NCBI GenBank assembly: GCA_900547315.1
Contig: URGI01000088.1
Coordinates: 1 to 6,744, forward strand
Reading direction: 5' to 3'
DNA length: 6,744 bases
Source: an uncultured Eubacteriales bacterium
GTDB taxonomy: Bacteria; Bacillota; Clostridia; Oscillospirales; Oscillospiraceae
Part shown: one piece after another, positions 5,671 through 6,744 of the stretch
How positions within the stretch are numbered: position 1 is the first letter of the stretch
How the letters are laid out: every line of letters begins with the position of its first letter
The notes under the pieces: model-generated
Database searches by the model: none
Told to the model about the DNA's origin: nothing
Seen by the model: the letters and a program-made list of their open reading frames with translations, nothing else
Program-made: the position numbers and the translations under genes

Positions 5671-6576
5671 ATGAAAAACATCAAAAAGGTACTTGCGGCA
5701 GTCCTTATGATAGCTGTAATGTTCTCTATTACCGGCTGCAATTCTTCGGACTACAAGAAGGCCGCGCAGCTGATGGCTGACGGCGATTATGCCGCCGCGT
5801 CCGAAATGTTCAAGGCTCTCGGCGACTACGAGGACAGCGCCGATCAGGCCAAGGAATGCGACTACCAGATCGCCAAAGCGGCGTTCGACGCCGGCGATTA
5901 CGAGAACGCGATCGAGCTGCTCACCGCTCTCGGCGATTATCAGGACAGCGCCGACCTCATCTCGCAGGCCACCGACAAGATCATCACTGCGAAGCTCGTC
6001 GGCAACTGGGTCTCCGATGACATCGACGTCACCGACATATTCGTGACCGCCTTCAACTCCGCGCTCAATCCCGACTCGGCCGACGCGATAATGGCCGACG
6101 TCGATCTCGGTACCGTGACCATGATCCTCACCATCGAAGTGACCGACAAGGGCAGCTTCTATCTGAAGGTTGACGGCCAGTCCCTCGACGCTACCGTCGA
6201 TAAGGTTCTTGCCGCGTTCCAGGTCGGCTTCACCAAATGGGTCGAGGATGTCTACACTGAGCTTGCGGCGGACAACAACATGACTCTTGACGAGCTGCTG
6301 GCCTACTGCGAGGTAGACAGTTTGGAAGCCCTCTTCGAGATGGACAACAACGTCAGCATCGAGGACTTCCTCGCCACCTACTTCCCCAAGGATCAGTTCA
6401 TCGCCATTATCGACTCCGTCAGCTCCAACGGCACATACACCGTTGAGGACGGCGTGGTAAAGCTGACCATTGCTTCCGAGACCGAGACCGTTATATACGA
6501 CGGCGAGGCCGACACCATCACCATGGACGGCGAGGGTCTCTCCGACGGCGACGTGGTGTTCCACCGCGCAGCCTGA
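5671..6576 (+). CDS. Putative lipoprotein with two GDYxDSAD tandem repeats and a C-terminal beta-rich domain
   Basis: This 301-aa protein begins with a lysine-containing n-region (MKNIKK), a hydrophobic core and the lipobox ITGC, with lipidated Cys23. It should be exported and anchored to the outer face of the membrane. Residues 31-67 and 68-104 are two 37-residue repeats, each with a helix, A/DGDY, an acidic-aromatic helix and LGDYxDSAD. This is a TPR-like repeat common in Firmicutes surface proteins. From about 108, LVGNWVSDDID and later GTYTVEDGVVKLTIASE and TITMDGEG resemble lipocalin-like/META-type beta domains of small lipoproteins; this is a weak match by eye. The protein is very acidic. 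The ATG at 5671 is chosen because AAAGGA lies just upstream and the signal peptide begins there; an in-frame ATG at 5599 would overlap the promoter. It appears to be monocistronic. Ligand and function are unknown. Confidence 0.88.
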   Translation: MKNIKKVLAAVLMIAVMFSITGCNSSDYKKAAQLMADGDYAAASEMFKALGDYEDSADQAKECDYQIAKAAFDAGDYENAIELLTALGDYQDSADLISQATDKIITAKLVGNWVSDDIDVTDIFVTAFNSALNPDSADAIMADVDLGTVTMILTIEVTDKGSFYLKVDGQSLDATVDKVLAAFQVGFTKWVEDVYTELAADNNMTLDELLAYCEVDSLEALFEMDNNVSIEDFLATYFPKDQFIAIIDSVSSNGTYTVEDGVVKLTIASETETVIYDGEADTITMDGEGLSDGDVVFHRAA

Positions 6577-6590
6577 GCGGCATAAATATA

Positions 6591-6637
6591 ATAATAGTAA
6601 CAGGGCATAGCTTTCAGCTATGCCCTGTTACTATTAT
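6591..6637 (+). terminator. Long perfect hairpin after the lipoprotein gene, probable terminator
   Basis: A 22-bp perfect inverted repeat (6591-6612 and 6616-6637) with a TTC loop begins 14 bp after the stop codon. Its core CAGGGCATAGCT/AGCTATGCCCTG is GC-richer, and its base is A/T-rich, so the 3' side reads TTACTATTATATA. There is no uniform T-run, but core plus T-rich tail fits an intrinsic terminator. Confidence 0.75.
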
Positions 6638-6676
6638 ATAAAACCCTCCGTATGATTCAGTACATACTGAAGTGAT

Positions 6677-6714
6677 AAAATAATGGTAGACACAAAAGTG
6701 CCTACCATTATTTT
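6677..6714 (+). terminator. Hairpin with T-run, terminator or attenuator
   Basis: AAAATAATGGTAG-A-CAC (6677-6693) pairs with GTG-C-CTACCATTATTTT (6698-6714) around an AAAA loop, with a single A/C mismatch. The T-run at 6711-6715 completes a classic intrinsic terminator on the plus strand, and the A-run at the other side would make it work in both directions. It ends only 17 bp before a Shine-Dalgarno sequence, so it may be an attenuator for the next gene rather than a back-up terminator for the lipoprotein. Confidence 0.75.
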
Positions 6715-6731
6715 TATGCTATTATAGACAT

Positions 6732-6739
6732 GGAGGTGG
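6732..6739 (+). promoter_or_regulatory. Shine-Dalgarno of a gene starting just beyond the right edge
   Basis: GGAGGTGG, followed by CAATA to the window end, is correctly spaced for a start codon at or just after 6745. The ATG at 6730 lacks its own ribosome site and is a less likely start. A TGC-TATTAT extended -10-like motif (6717-6725) lies too close to serve a normal leader. Confidence 0.5.
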
Positions 6740-6744
6740 CAATA

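Noticed and set aside
5632..6564. Minus-strand open frame opposite the lipoprotein
   Set aside because: The plus-strand gene has promoter, ribosome site, lipobox and repeats. The antisense frame is a shadow.

Overview
The window looks like chromosome from an anaerobic, gut-type Clostridia member (Oscillospirales/Ruminococcaceae-like). The evidence is an oxygen-sensitive 2-hydroxyacyl-CoA dehydratase/benzoyl-CoA reductase-type gene set, purine-rich Shine-Dalgarno sites, sigma-A promoters with extended -10 boxes, a Firmicutes-style lipoprotein with 'GDYxDSAD' repeats, and intergenic repeats of kinds I associate with such genomes. The taxonomic call is inference; there is no rRNA or tRNA to anchor it.

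Left two thirds (1-4183), all minus strand: one apparent operon. An extended -10 promoter (4155-4183) drives a CooC-like deviant Walker A ATPase (4096-3332). Next come two paralogous dehydratase/reductase subunits, a 398-aa one with a TTG start (3253-2057) and an unusually long 597-aa one (2057-264), which overlap by one base (TAATG). After a 120-bp gap with a perfect GC-rich hairpin comes the ASKHA-fold ATPase activator (start at 143, running off the left edge). In this family the activator uses ATP to inject a low-potential electron into the Fe-S clusters of the heterodimer. The CooC-like protein, with its CxC metal motif, suggests a metallocluster maturation step. The substrate cannot be read from the sequence, and no CoA-transferase or CO dehydrogenase gene is present in the window.

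Middle (4184-5598): a stand-alone tspO gene on the minus strand (4795-4316), then about 875 bp without a credible gene up to 5670. This gap holds a perfect 14-bp-stem palindrome and three different interspersed repeat elements side by side: an inverted dimer at about 4928-5159, a GGGACGGC hairpin element at 5171-5199, and a TGTCATTGCGAG-ended MITE-like element at 5255-5377.

Right (5599-6744), plus strand: a near-consensus sigma-A promoter, a secreted lipoprotein with two 37-residue tandem repeats and a probable beta-rich C-terminal domain, a perfect 22-bp-stem hairpin, and a second hairpin with a T-run. A Shine-Dalgarno sequence at the very edge announces another plus-strand gene beyond the window.

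The most interesting item is the four-gene unit: a CooC-type ATPase coupled to a two-subunit, activator-dependent radical dehydratase/reductase with one enlarged subunit, and with a helically phased direct repeat just upstream of its promoter.
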